Below are positions 42,462 through 52,700 of a DNA stretch of 64,000 nucleotides, in pieces. The first letter of the stretch is position 1. Every line of letters begins with the position of its first letter. This DNA comes from Nemertoderma westbladi (taxonomy: Eukaryota > Xenacoelomorpha > Nemertodermatida > Nemertodermatidae), in contig JAUCBJ010002587.1 of the NCBI GenBank assembly GCA_032718475.1, positions 62,001 through 126,000 on the forward strand. Direction: 5' to 3'. Position numbers and translations under genes: made by a program. The notes under the pieces were generated by a model. It worked only from the letters and a program-made list of their open reading frames with translations. It searched no databases and had not been told where the DNA came from.

Positions 42462-42476
42462 GTATTTTACTTTCAG
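42462..42476 (+). promoter_or_regulatory. 3' splice site of TLDc terminal exon
   Basis: GTATTTTACTTTCAG is a pyrimidine tract followed by CAG. Homology of the downstream protein to the TLDc domain starts in frame immediately after it, which fixes the exon start at 42477. Confidence 0.85.
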
Positions 42477-42782
42477 TTGTTTGGAGCGCTGTTATCTGAA
42501 CGCCTAAAGATCTCTGATAGTTACTATGGGAACGGGCAATCCTTTCTGTTCCGCTACCGCCCCATGTTGGAGGTCTACAGATGGACCGGCCATAACAACT
42601 TCTTTATCAAAGGTGACAAGCAGTACTTGGTGATCGGAGGCGGACGGGGTACGTTCGGTTTGTGGTTCGATCGGGATCTGTTCCACGGACGGTGCCAGAT
42701 CTGTGATACATTCAATAACGAAATGTTATCTGATAGGGAAGACTTTAATATAGTTAGTCTAGAGGCTTGGTCGTTCGACTGA
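42477..42782 (+). CDS. TLDc-domain protein, terminal coding exon (OXR1/NCOA7/TLDC2 type)
   Basis: This 101-codon exon encodes the C-terminal part of a TLDc domain. It reads LFGALLSERLKIS after the splice site, then the conserved YYGNGQSFLF, RWTGHNNFFIKGD, GGGRGTFGLWFD, FHGRC and TFNNE..LS..EDF blocks, and ends SLEAWSFD-stop, as expected for a domain that closes the protein. OXR1/NCOA7-type TLDc proteins act in oxidative-stress resistance and bind the V-ATPase; which paralogue this is cannot be decided from this exon. There is no ATG: translation enters from an upstream exon that is not in the preceding 42 kb as far as I can see. The last eight codons and the stop are the first unit of a 29-bp tandem array. 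Family assignment is strong; whether the gene is intact depends on sequence left of the window. Confidence 0.9.
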   Translation: MFGALLSERLKISDSYYGNGQSFLFRYRPMLEVYRWTGHNNFFIKGDKQYLVIGGGRGTFGLWFDRDLFHGRCQICDTFNNEMLSDREDFNIVSLEAWSFD

Positions 42783-43617
42783 TACGTCTAGAGGCTTGGT
42801 CGTTCGACTGATACGTCTAGAGGCTTGGTCGTTCGACTGATACGTCTAGAGGCTTGGTCGTTTGACTGATACATCTAGAGGCTTGGTCGTTTGACTGATA
42901 CGTCTAGAGGTTTGGAGTGCGACTGAAACGTCTAGAGGCTTGGTCATTCGACTGATACGTCTAGAGGCTTGGACGTTCGACTGATACGTCTAGAGGCTTG
43001 GTCGTTCGACTGATACGTCTAGAGGCTTGGAGTTCGACTGATACGTCTAGAGGCTTGTTCGTTCGACTGATACGTCTAGAGGCTTGGTCGTTTGACTGAT
43101 ACTTCTAGAGGTTTGGAGTTCGACTGATACGTCTAGAGGCTTGGTCGTTCGACTGATACGTCTAGAGGCTTGGACGTTCGACTGATACGTCTAGAGGCTT
43201 GGTCGTTTGACTGATACGTCTAGAGGTTTGGAGTGCGACTGAAACGTCTAGAGGCTTGGTCGTTCGACTGAAACGTCTAGAGGCTTGGTCGTTTGACTGA
43301 TACGTCTAGAGGTTTGGAGTGCGACTGAAACGTCTAGGGGCTTGGTCGTTCGACTGAAACGTCTAGAGGCTTGGTCGTTCGACTGATACGTCTAGAGGCT
43401 TGGTCGTTCGACTGATACGTCTAGAGGTTTGGAGTGCGACTGAAACGTCTAGAGGCTTGGTCGTTCGACTGAAACGTCTAGAGGCTTGGTAGTTCGACTG
43501 ATACGTCTAGAGGCTTGGTCGTTCGACTGATACGTCTAGAGGCTTGGAGTTCGACTGATACGTCTAGAGGCTTGTTCGTTCGACTGATACGTCTAGAGGT
43601 TTGGTCGTTCGACTGAT
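42758..43617 (+). repeat. 29-bp minisatellite beginning inside the TLDc coding end
   Basis: About 30 copies of a 29-bp unit (TCTAGAGGCTTGGTCG then TTCGACTGATACG), with 28-bp variants carrying TTTGGAGTGCGACTGAAACG. The first unit encodes LEAWSFD-stop of the TLDc gene; the remaining units lie after the stop codon, presumably in the 3' UTR. Confidence 0.97.
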
Positions 43618-44059
43618 CCCTATACTTCCCACACATCCATTGATTACAAAAAAGCTAAGGTGCTGAATGAATGATAAATTATATATTGATAAATTACACG
43701 TGTCTGTATTAGAGTGCAGTATGACGAGCTCTTTGGTGTAGTTAATTGTTCGACACTGACACGAATTGTGCTTCAGTGATGTAGTTACGGTGTGCTCTTC
43801 TAGTATACTACGGTTCGATTTGTCGTGGGTTGCTCGTTCTGCTGAGAGGTGATACATTTGTATTCGAGATTTTAAGTTAGTGCTAGAGGTTCTATTAATT
43901 ACATTGGCGCAGTTGTTTATATATTAAACTTTTTTTAATTATAAAGTCATTTAAGTATTACATAATACATCAGGGTCTTTTTTTTATTTATCTACTCATG
44001 TTAAACTGCAAGTGGTAATCATTATTTAAAACACTAAGTATTTTCTGGAAGTAAGTTTT
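43618..44059. other. unique AT-rich DNA, probable 3' UTR/downstream flank
   Basis: No convincing gene. A 97-codon minus-strand ORF (43564-43857) runs into the 29-bp array and shows no domain. There is no AATAAA; ATTAAA at 43923-43928 is the best candidate poly(A) signal for the TLDc transcript. Confidence 0.45.
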
Positions 44060-44074
44060 ATTTGTAGGGTGTCC

Positions 44075-44155
44075 GGACACTCCCCCCCCCCCAGACACTT
44101 CCCCCCCGCGGACACTTCCCCCCCCAGACACTTCCCCCCCGGACACTTCCCCCCC
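44075..44155 (-). repeat. left subterminal array of 14-16-bp G/C-rich repeat
   Basis: Five units of GGACACTTCCCCCCC or AGACACTTCCCCCC, inverted relative to 45032-45145. One unit has an expanded C run. Confidence 0.92.
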
Positions 44156-44793
44156 GACTGTTCTTAACTTCGCACATTCGTATTTTTCATTTTGTAAGGT
44201 AAACGGACCGCTTGTATCCAGATAAGTTATATCCAATTTTCCTTTCGTATCTCAGAAAGTGATCTTTTGCAACCCGATTTTACATTTTATATCCAAGTTT
44301 TATTTATGGGTTTTATCAATGCAATTACATCGTATTGTTTGCTAATCTTTAAACAATTAATTAGATGACCTATAAATTCCATCCCCCGAATGATATACTG
44401 TTTTTATTAACTATAGAATTATAATATTTAATTGTTTTAATTATAGGTATTATTATGTAATAGTCTTCTTCAAATTGTAGCAGATGGGGATGAATATTAT
44501 TGTTGCAATCAAAATTATACCTCTCCAGGGTAAAATCGACATGCGTCGACCTGTATTCTGTGTTCAGCATTACATATTGATAAACTAATTAAATTTCCTG
44601 GTTACTTGCAATATTTTTAATATGATTTTGTTGAATTATATAATATTGTAGTAATTTATATATTAAATTGGTTAACATTCAATACAGCTCCTACTTTAGG
44701 CTTAGTCAATTTATTATCTGATGATACAAACATGAATTGATTTATTTCAAAATGGTTTCAAAGTTTTTCACCACGGGCACACAAGGAATGCCG

Positions 44794-44893
44794 GGGTTTG
44801 GGGACGGCAGCCCCCAACCAAAGAAGCGAGGGTTTGGAGGCGGCAGCCCCCAACAAAAGAAGCGGGGGTTTGGGGGCGGCAGCCCCCAATTAA
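44794..44893 (+). repeat. 36-bp GC-rich tandem repeat, three units
   Basis: Units start at 44794, 44830 and 44866. Each contains a hairpin-forming stretch such as TTGGGGGCGGCAGCCCCCAA (8-bp stem, GGCA loop in the third unit). Translated, it would give GFGGGSPQ repeats, but the frame opens and closes within a few codons on either side, so coding is unlikely. Confidence 0.9.
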
Positions 44894-45031
44894 AAGAAAA
44901 ACAAACAAAATTTGACTATAAAAATCTTGAATAATCTTGAAAAAACTTGTCTAGATACAACTTGTCCTGTAACCATCTTTAACTTTTGTTTATTGCTTTG
45001 GTGCACCCAGATTAATTTTAACACTTTAACT

Positions 45032-45145
45032 GGGGGGGAAGTGTCCGGGGGGGAAGTGTCCTACTTTGGCGGGGGGGAAGTGTCCGGGGGTGAAGTGTCC
45101 GGGGGGGAAGTGTCCGGGGGTGAAGTGTCCGGGGGGGAAGTGTCC
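45032..45145 (+). repeat. right subterminal array of 15-bp G-rich repeat
   Basis: Seven units of GGGGGGGAAGTGTCC or GGGGGTGAAGTGTCC with a short TACTTTGGC interruption near 45062. It is the inverted partner of the left array. Confidence 0.92.
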
Positions 45146-45160
45146 TAGATCCATTTGTAG

Positions 45161-45395
45161 ACTATCACCATTTATGAGGATGAAAATGCTACCCCACAGA
45201 AATGTCGGCAATCAGCACTGAGAAAATGAAAGTAAAAAATCTCTTGCAGTCTTTTAAATAATTATATTTTTGCGAATCAGTGCAAGCGAATAACTTAATA
45301 GGTATTTTTTAAAGAAAATTATTGTATTTGATTATCTCATTGAGTGCACACAGATGGGTTTGTTTGAGATACTTATCTTACTGTAACGCTAGTTC
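45161..45395. other. AT-rich spacer between two inverted-repeat elements
   Basis: No gene or repeat recognised. Confidence 0.6.
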
Positions 45396-45402
45396 AAATA
45401 GG

Positions 45403-45628
45403 GTCAGAGTAAAACGCGGATCCGGATCCGGATTCTACATTTAACATTGTCCCTACGGAAGTCGATTTTTTTACATTTTTATAACTCCCAAAAATAAATC
45501 TATAACCTGTTCTATTGACTTTAGTTTATTGTTTTGGTTAAAATAACGTGCCACTGTAACCTGCTCCTTTCCCTAAATTGATAATTTTGGAATCCGGATC
45601 CGGATCCGCGTTTTACATCTACTCGTTA
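45403..45628. mobile_element. 226-bp foldback element with GGATCC-rich arms
   Basis: 45409-45435 (GTAAAACGCGGATCCGG and on to GGATTC) is exactly reverse-complementary over 27 bp to 45590-45616. Each arm has GGATCC repeated. A direct AAATAGG at 45396-45402 and 45629-45635 is a candidate 7-bp target duplication. The interior has no ORF, so this is a MITE-like or foldback insertion. Confidence 0.65.
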
Positions 45629-45635
45629 AAATAGG

Positions 45636-48600
45636 TACTATGCAGTTTTCCCTAATTACCAGGAGTGGGTGGTATTTGTGTTAGTTGCTCATAAATTTTT
45701 ATTTAAACCTGTGTTAATGTGCTATTGTTAGTAATGTATTAATTAATTGACTTAAGTTACTTTGTCTAGGAAATTTTGTAGATTATTTTTAAGTAATTTT
45801 GTGTATTAAAAGATGTTTAATTTTGTTTTACCTTTTCCTCACAATAATGATTACTGTATGAAACTCGAAATAAATTGATTATAATATGACATTATTAATA
45901 TTCTAGTGATGTAAATAAAATATAAGTTATTAAATAATTAATTTCGTTCATTTTTATGTTGGGGGTCTGGGGGGTCATTCCGAAATGCTGTCGGGTCTAA
46001 TAAACCTGCTGCCACACAAGAAATAGGGTTGGTGCACGTAGAAATTGTTGGGCTAGAAACAAATGAATAAGGGGTAACAAGGTGCCCTGAATCGAGTGAC
46101 GGACGGGGTGTTTTTTTTGTATAAACACGAGAAAACGGTCGAAACGGCATGTTGAGGTAAGTGCAATTTCTAAACTTAAACGCCCAGGCTCTTATTCGAG
46201 TAAATACGGTGTATCAATTGAAAGGCGGATAGTATTGCGCGTTTTTTGACACTATAATTATTAATTAAATTTATACGAGTAAAGTTAAATGCTGTTTGCA
46301 ATTAATAGTGATCTCGGAAAATTATCCGCTTCCACAAATCTCAACTCAGTCTTGAATACACTCTTCAGAATTCATGATGTTTCAAACATTAAAGGGCATT
46401 GGCCAACATTTCCCCTCTATCAGCAGACATGATAACTACTGTACTGATGAGTAACCTCCCTCAAAAACACGCAGCATTTGGTTTGGTACATATATTGCAA
46501 GATTCAGCTTAAACGGATTAAGATCAGGGAAATTTCACATGAAAATATGTGAAATTAACCGTCGCCTTCGTCAAAGTCACGTCCGACTATACATACCCCT
46601 TCCCCTTCGATTTCCGACATGACATTAGCAACATATGTGGAGTGAAATTTTAATCTATTTGCAACCACCCCCCCCCCCCCCCCCCCCTTCCCACCACAGC
46701 ACCACTCCCCGGTTAGAATTCCCTAGTGTATCTCACTCGCGGGGTGTATTTTCCCTAGTGTATTTTAACCCCCTCCAGTGACAATTCACCCCTGCATTTA
46801 TCAATTGTCACTCTGCAAATCCATCCCCGGTTAAATTTCCCTTACTGTATTCTCACTCCCGGTATATTTTTTTGTATCTTCTACCGTACAGTATTTTACT
46901 ATGTACAAATCTACAGCGTGTATTTTTCTGTGTACTACAGTAGATGTTAAACTAGCGCGACCCCTATACTAACAGCAGAACTGTTGAACAGACAAATACC
47001 CGTATACTTCTCTGCCAACCTAATGAGTTCCCGCCTAACCAATAAGACACAAAGACTGCTCTACTGTTAAGTAAAGGCGATCAGGAGCGTGCTATTACTA
47101 AATTGTAGGGCTGCTAAATACAAAACCGCTACTTACCGTTGGATGGCGCTAATCTGCCGTCCGCTAATATATTTTACTAAATTTACACGGCTCCCGCAAA
47201 ATCGCTTGTTCCTTTCTCTACCGATTGCTCGATAGAGAGCTAACTGTTCGAATCTATGAGCCACGCGGGAATAACCAAAACAATAAACCCGAGTCGGCTC
47301 CCTAAGCTTACTTAAGACGAGTGCGAGAGGCTTTGCACTCAGAGTATTCTTATGCCTAATTTTACTATTGAAATACGATAATGCCTACGTCTTTTCTAAT
47401 CGCGAATACTGGGGGTTCCCTAACGGAATGTATGAATGCGAGAATATTTAAAATAATCAAAATGGTACAGTATTTTGTCTCTACGTGGATAATACCGCTC
47501 TGGGTCTAAACTTGCCTGCAGCTGGCTTTAGGCCAGCAAATTACTAGTGTGTTGTGCGTACTGAATAATGCGATCTAGCTTATTGCCCGCTAATGCAAAT
47601 AACCGCTCAGCGTGAATAGTTTACAGTACCCTAATTATTACTTTAGCTATTCTCCGCTATGTTGCGTACTAATTCTTAATTTTACTAATCAATTACAGTC
47701 ACAAATATGTAACAGCGTACTAATTACTAAGAGTTCCAGAATGCGTAATTCTAATTTATTACACAACAGGTTTCGCTAGTAATAGCCTAAAATACCGTAT
47801 TACTTTGACCTAATCAGTAATTAATTGTTGTAAACTAAGAAATAGAAATCAATCTAAGGGAAAGGCGCCTACCTAAGCATTCGTAATCATAGGCACACTT
47901 CAGTAACACACCAATCAGCGTCAGCAATCACAGTTCGCAATTATGCAGTTCACTACCGTGTAGCCCACAGTTGTGCAATTCACTCTTCGTACTCCACACT
48001 TCACGCTGTAATACGTGCAGGCCTCTCCCGAGTACATCTAGGCTTCCTAACTAACCCGATTCCTGCCCCCCTAATACTAAATAGAGACGAAACCTGGATC
48101 ATAATAATTAATGTAATGTAATTAATGTAATCGTTAATCCCCCTAATTACTGTATCGGCGAATGGTCTGCATGCTACAGTGCGAAACGCCCGACCGCAAC
48201 GGTGACCCCCCGCCAGCGTTGCCCGCTTTTGAATCCTCCGCTCTCCCTTAGTCGCCCAACCCCCCGATGCGCCCACCGCCTACCGGCACCTTAGCCCTTC
48301 ATTTATTTGAATAGCTACCGTAGCGGCGCATGCAAATCACAAAGTCTGACAGTCTCAGAAAATCCCTTAGGATTATTGCGTAGAAATGAATCACATAGAA
48401 CCATTAACAAAAGGGGTAGAAATCATAGTTCCGATTGTAATTAGCAGTAATCGATAGGATTGATTGAGAAACGCAATTGAGAATAGTAGCACTAACAAAT
48501 CATTTCAAGAAATTAATCGAAAAATAGCAAATTGCAGAAATACGCAAAATTATACTTCTAACTTAATGGTACTAAATATGTCTGATGGCGTTGTTGTAAG

Positions 48601-49106
48601 AGGTAGCAAATGGATTGAGTTGATACAGCTCTACCGGCAAACCGCCAATTTATAGGTGATCCGAGAAGGGTGATGCAATCGCTCACTCATTGGCTCTTCA
48701 ATCCGCGCTTATCATTAGACCAACCTGGAAACAGTTAGTCCAATAAGAAAGCCGGATTGTAGCCCTATTGCTTCTCAAACCCTCAAAACGTCACCATATA
48801 AGGTAATTTTGCCGGTGCTTAATTTAGCGGTACTAATAACATGATGCACAAACATTAATTTAGCGCAATTATAGGAAATTACGACACGTGATAGCTAGCC
48901 CATCAAGACTAATAACAGCAAGCCCAAAATCCAGGGTCCAACTGAACTTGCTACCCTGGAACTATCTACTTATATCCTAATACAAAATTACGTAGGTAGG
49001 GCTACATACAGTACTATACAAAATGGATGAATTCAAATATATGGGCGTTTCAATTTCCTTATCTAAGTGTCACTGCGCTATTATACCTTATCTAAATAAT
49101 TATATT
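45636..49106. other. AT-rich region without a recognisable gene
   Basis: 3.5 kb with no ORF carrying a recognisable domain. It holds a C20 tract at 46668-46687, degenerate repeats of TTCCCTAGTGTAT and similar words at 46720-46900, and a dispersed GCGTACTAATT word near 47655 and 47716. The 91-codon minus ORF at 48001-48276 looks like chance. I found no tRNA or other RNA gene. Confidence 0.55.
46668..46687. repeat. poly-C tract (20 C)
   Basis: Homopolymer of 20 C followed by TTCCCACCACAG. On the minus strand it is a G20 run that could form a quadruplex. Confidence 0.95.
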
Positions 49107-49206
49107 GCATAACAGACTAATATTGCGTACAGTATAACGGACTAATATATTATACTGCATAATGGACCAATATATTATACTGTATAATGGCTAATAATGT
49201 GTACAG
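49107..49206. repeat. 25-bp AT-rich tandem repeat with internal palindromes
   Basis: Four units of about 25 bp (starts 49107, 49132, 49157, 49182) such as GCATAATGGACCAATATATT. Unit borders form ATTATAC-T-GTATAAT, a perfect 7-bp inverted repeat, and a near-perfect version in the neighbouring unit. Confidence 0.8.
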
Positions 49207-49524
49207 CGCCATATACCGTAACACCGCTCCAAGGGAAATCATACAATGTTTCCCTCCAACTGTAGAAGAGTATAAGGTGATGTATACAAACAAAATAAAT
49301 TTCTTTCAAATAATCTAAATAACACAATAATTCTACTATTTACAAATATTGCCTGTCATAGATATTGCATAATGGAATTGCATACAAATTAAATTTACAA
49401 ATATTATCTCTCTCACTGTTTAACGATTATTACATACAAATTAAATTTACAAAATATTGTTTCTCGTTCGTACTACATAATGATTACTACATACAAGATC
49501 AAATATAAAAAATTTTGCTAGGGC
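49207..49524. other. AT-rich DNA with a 52-bp-spaced direct repeat
   Basis: CATACAAATTAAATTTACAA occurs at 49381 and again at 49433, followed by AAATATT-like sequence both times. No gene is seen. This is downstream of the 1246-codon minus-strand ORF and could be its 3' UTR. Confidence 0.6.
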
Positions 49525-49572
49525 AAGTGAAAGGAGTAAGCCAAACCCGCAGGTTTGTCTCCCCAATCACTT
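49525..49572. repeat. dispersed palindrome family, copy 1
   Basis: Core CAAACC-CGCA-GGTTTG at 49542-49557. Outer complementary blocks are GGAG/CTCC (49533-49536, 49559-49562) and AAGTGA/TCACTT (49525-49530, 49567-49572), giving a 48-bp hairpin. It lies just downstream of the 1246-codon ORF. Confidence 0.85.
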
Positions 49573-49715
49573 CCTTCGCCTCTCTCATAATATAAATTCA
49601 AAACAGCTCAACTAGTGTATATGAGTCTAGTCGGATATTTCTAAAATGCTACAATATACATCAGAGCGACGATGATGTATATATCTAGAGTCTGTCGCCC
49701 TGTGCTATAAATGCA

Positions 49716-52700
49716 TTATCGACCCGCTCCTGGGTTCTTTGGGCTCGCTACCCTCTTTCGCCCTCTTCCCAGATACACCAGTCTACCCCCTGTAGACTCT
49801 GTTGACGGCGTCCGTGAGGCGTCACTCCCCGGAACCGGCGACGATGTTCCCTGAGCCCCGACAGACTCCCGGCTGGTACTTCTACCTCGGCCTCGTCCCA
49901 ATTGTCGTGCTCCTGTGGTCGCTTCCGCCAACTCTTCCTTCTGCAATTGCACGCGCGCCTTCTCCGACGCACCCTGCGCCTTGCGCTGCAATCGCTGTGC
50001 CTCTATTATAGAGTGATAGTGGTCGTCCTTGACTTGACGCTTGTCTTGGACCTCTCCTCCTGGTTCTCTCCGCGAGCCTTGAGCTCCAGCGGTTGTCGCT
50101 GTGGTCGCTGCGATTCTCTGTTCCTGTATCCTCTCAGCGGTCAATGACCCCACTGGCACATGAGTCAACAAGAATTCGTTGCGGTATTGTATAGCCGCCA
50201 TCCTCCAATCACCTCGCGCGCGTACCACTTTTCTAGTTTCCGAAAACAGACCTTTTGTAATCCGGTCGCAAATGGCAACAAAGTTCCAAGTATACTTGTT
50301 ATCCATATTTAACTGTCTGAAGTATTCTCGGACTACGATAACTCCAGTGTTTTGTGGAAGGTCTTGAGCGGTTAGGATGAGCTCTTGATACTGTGGCAAA
50401 GACTGTAAATACGGCTCATATGCAACGTGAGATGGGTCTACTGCCCAGAATCCGTATCCCGCCTTAAATGGTAACCAACGCATCTGCGCTTGAATGTGGT
50501 AGTCGGCCACACTTTCCCACTTATCTAACATCTCCCGAAGTAGGTTAGCGCTATGGTTTTGGAAGGAATCATCTCGCAGCTGACATCTCGCGCTGCGATG
50601 TCCCTTTACCCCACAATATCCGCATTGAGAAATGAAGACGGTGCACGTGTGAAACGAATGGTCGGTCTCATTACACCAACGGCAGACCTTATGCGCCGCC
50701 TCTACTACCGCGTCGCACGACTTTTGATTGTGCCTTGTGCTGCCGCACAACTTACACCTCCGCGCTTGTGGAAACCAGGCCCTCTCGTATATGAGGTCTC
50801 CAATCGGTTTCGCACTTCCTTCTTTCCCAATGTCTAATACGATGTCGTCCTCTCCGGTCAGCGGTTGTCGATCCGGAACAAAGTAAACATCCTCGCCCTT
50901 GTCCTCTATCTCCAATATTTCCTCCCGCGTTCGTTTCGGATATGTCTTCTCCACCGGAAGATCTACTCCGAACACCTCTACTAACGTCTCCGGCCAACCC
51001 TCCTTAACGGGTCTATCAGCCTCCGAGTGGAAGGGAGTACCAAACCCGCGGGTTTGATTCCCGAACCACTTCTCCAAGGCTTCTGGCGTCGGATATTCCA
51101 TCGACGGTCGGTCTCCCAAATCTCCGATGTTCTGTCGATATACTCCTTCGAATATCGCTAATCCTCTCCTAACCATCGACGTATTCTCTAACGATTGGTT
51201 GAAGAACGGGGTTAAGAAACGCTTCATCACGTCGGATTGGATTCCCCCTTTCGAGCGAACGTATTGATCTCCTCCGAATACCAATGGATGACGCTTCAAA
51301 ACTCGCGCAACGATATCCGCTAATAAACAAGTCACCGTGTTCGACTCAAGCACCAAATAATATTGTAGCGACGCACGGGGTGGCGCGCAAATGTTCCAAT
51401 ACACTAACGCTTGCCGCTTGAAGTGGGATTTGAACTCCGCTCCCGGTGGCGTGTTGTATTCGCCATACGCCTCCTCGTATTTCTTCTGCGTCTTTAACTT
51501 AAAGTCCCAATTATACAATAAGTGTGCTATGAAGCCCATACCAGTCTTGGCAGAGTTGGGATACTCCCTATAAATTCCAATATCCTGTGCCCATAGCAAC
51601 AATAGCTTGGTGTCGACGAACGGTCTCGGCAATCTATCTTCCAGATCAGTCATGGCGTTGAAGTCACTCTCCAAATCGCTCTGGACTCCCGATCCCACCT
51701 TGACGTAATCTTGGTTGAGAATAGCCTCTCTAACCTTCTTGGGTAGCATCCTGGCGTCGATACGCTCCGCTCCGTGCATACCTCCTCGCCTGCATACCTC
51801 CAAAATCTGCTCCCTAGGATCCTTCCCCCTCCGATATTGTGTCGTTATGATGGGCTCCGGTCTCTCTCGATCCGCCCTCACGCGCATAAACACATGAGTC
51901 ACACCATCGGCCGCACGAATTTGAATGCACTTGCTAGTCAAACATTCCTGATGGGACCCTCCTTCATTGTCATAGAACATCACCCTCCAATCCTGCAGTG
52001 ATTCCTCCGTTTTCCTCCACTGACGCTGAATCTCGTCTGATGGGGTCCACATGCGCTCGATAGCCTTGTGGTCATCATATCGGGTGTAAGAACCCTTCCT
52101 CCTCAGCCACGTCTGGTCTACCTCCTCGTCGTCTGGGAATGTAGCCACCGCGACCCATACTTTGATGTACTTATCCAACCATCCAAACAGTTTGCTCTCC
52201 TTCCCCGGAGCTCCAATCTTGTCCAATGTGTCATAATCTGTGATCTGCATTGGGACATCACGCAAGAACTTCGCGCATAAAACTTCCCGTAGACAGTCAA
52301 CGTTCCAATGATCCGCCATTCTTACCATCGGCAAGAATCTTATCGCTTCTCGCGACTCCGGATGATCTACTAATATCGCAGGTTCGTTGCCGTCGGAATA
52401 ATACACCGGTCGGGGTTGAGATACGACCTGTGGAACAAATCCGGTCACTCTCCTCGTCTCCTCTTGATGTCTATCCGCGGTCTTATTATACTCCGCTATC
52501 CTATTCTCGAATAACTCTTTCGCCTTCGCCGCTCGCTCCTCCTGTCGCAACGCGTCTATGTCGTCCTGATGCTCAGGAGTGAGGGTTCTCGCTCGGTGAG
52601 GTGAAGTAAACGCAGTCCAGGGACTCGAGAGCTCCAAACCCGCGGGTTTGGTACCCGAGTCCCGTGCCGCTTCGCGCCGCGCCTCTAGATCCTTGTAGGC

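Larger units (their letters stand above)
44068..45152. mobile_element. non-autonomous hAT-like inverted-repeat element (about 1.09 kb)
   Basis: The two ends carry the same G-rich tandem repeat in opposite orientation (GGACACTTCCCCCC on the left, GGGGGGAAGTGTCC on the right), and both ends read GG-N5-GGACACT. The element is flanked by a direct repeat ATTTGTAG at 44060-44067 and 45153-45160. An 8-bp target duplication fitting NTNNNNAN is typical of hAT transposons. The interior has no transposase: only AT-rich sequence and a 36-bp GC-rich repeat. The termini do not start with the usual CA/TA of hAT elements, so the superfamily call is inference from the duplication. Confidence 0.7.

Noticed and set aside
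42504-42686. Minus-strand ORF opposite the TLDc exon
   Set aside because: It is a shadow of the clearly conserved + strand TLDc reading.
43564-43857. 97-codon minus-strand ORF after the 29-bp array
   Set aside because: It runs antisense into the minisatellite and shows no domain.
44737-44934. 65-codon ORF with GFGGGSPQ repeats
   Set aside because: It is created by a 36-bp repeat inside a non-autonomous transposon, with no supporting start context or domain.
48001-48276. 91-codon minus-strand ORF as a gene
   Set aside because: No domain, signal or homology recognisable, and it is isolated in AT-rich sequence with many short ORFs.
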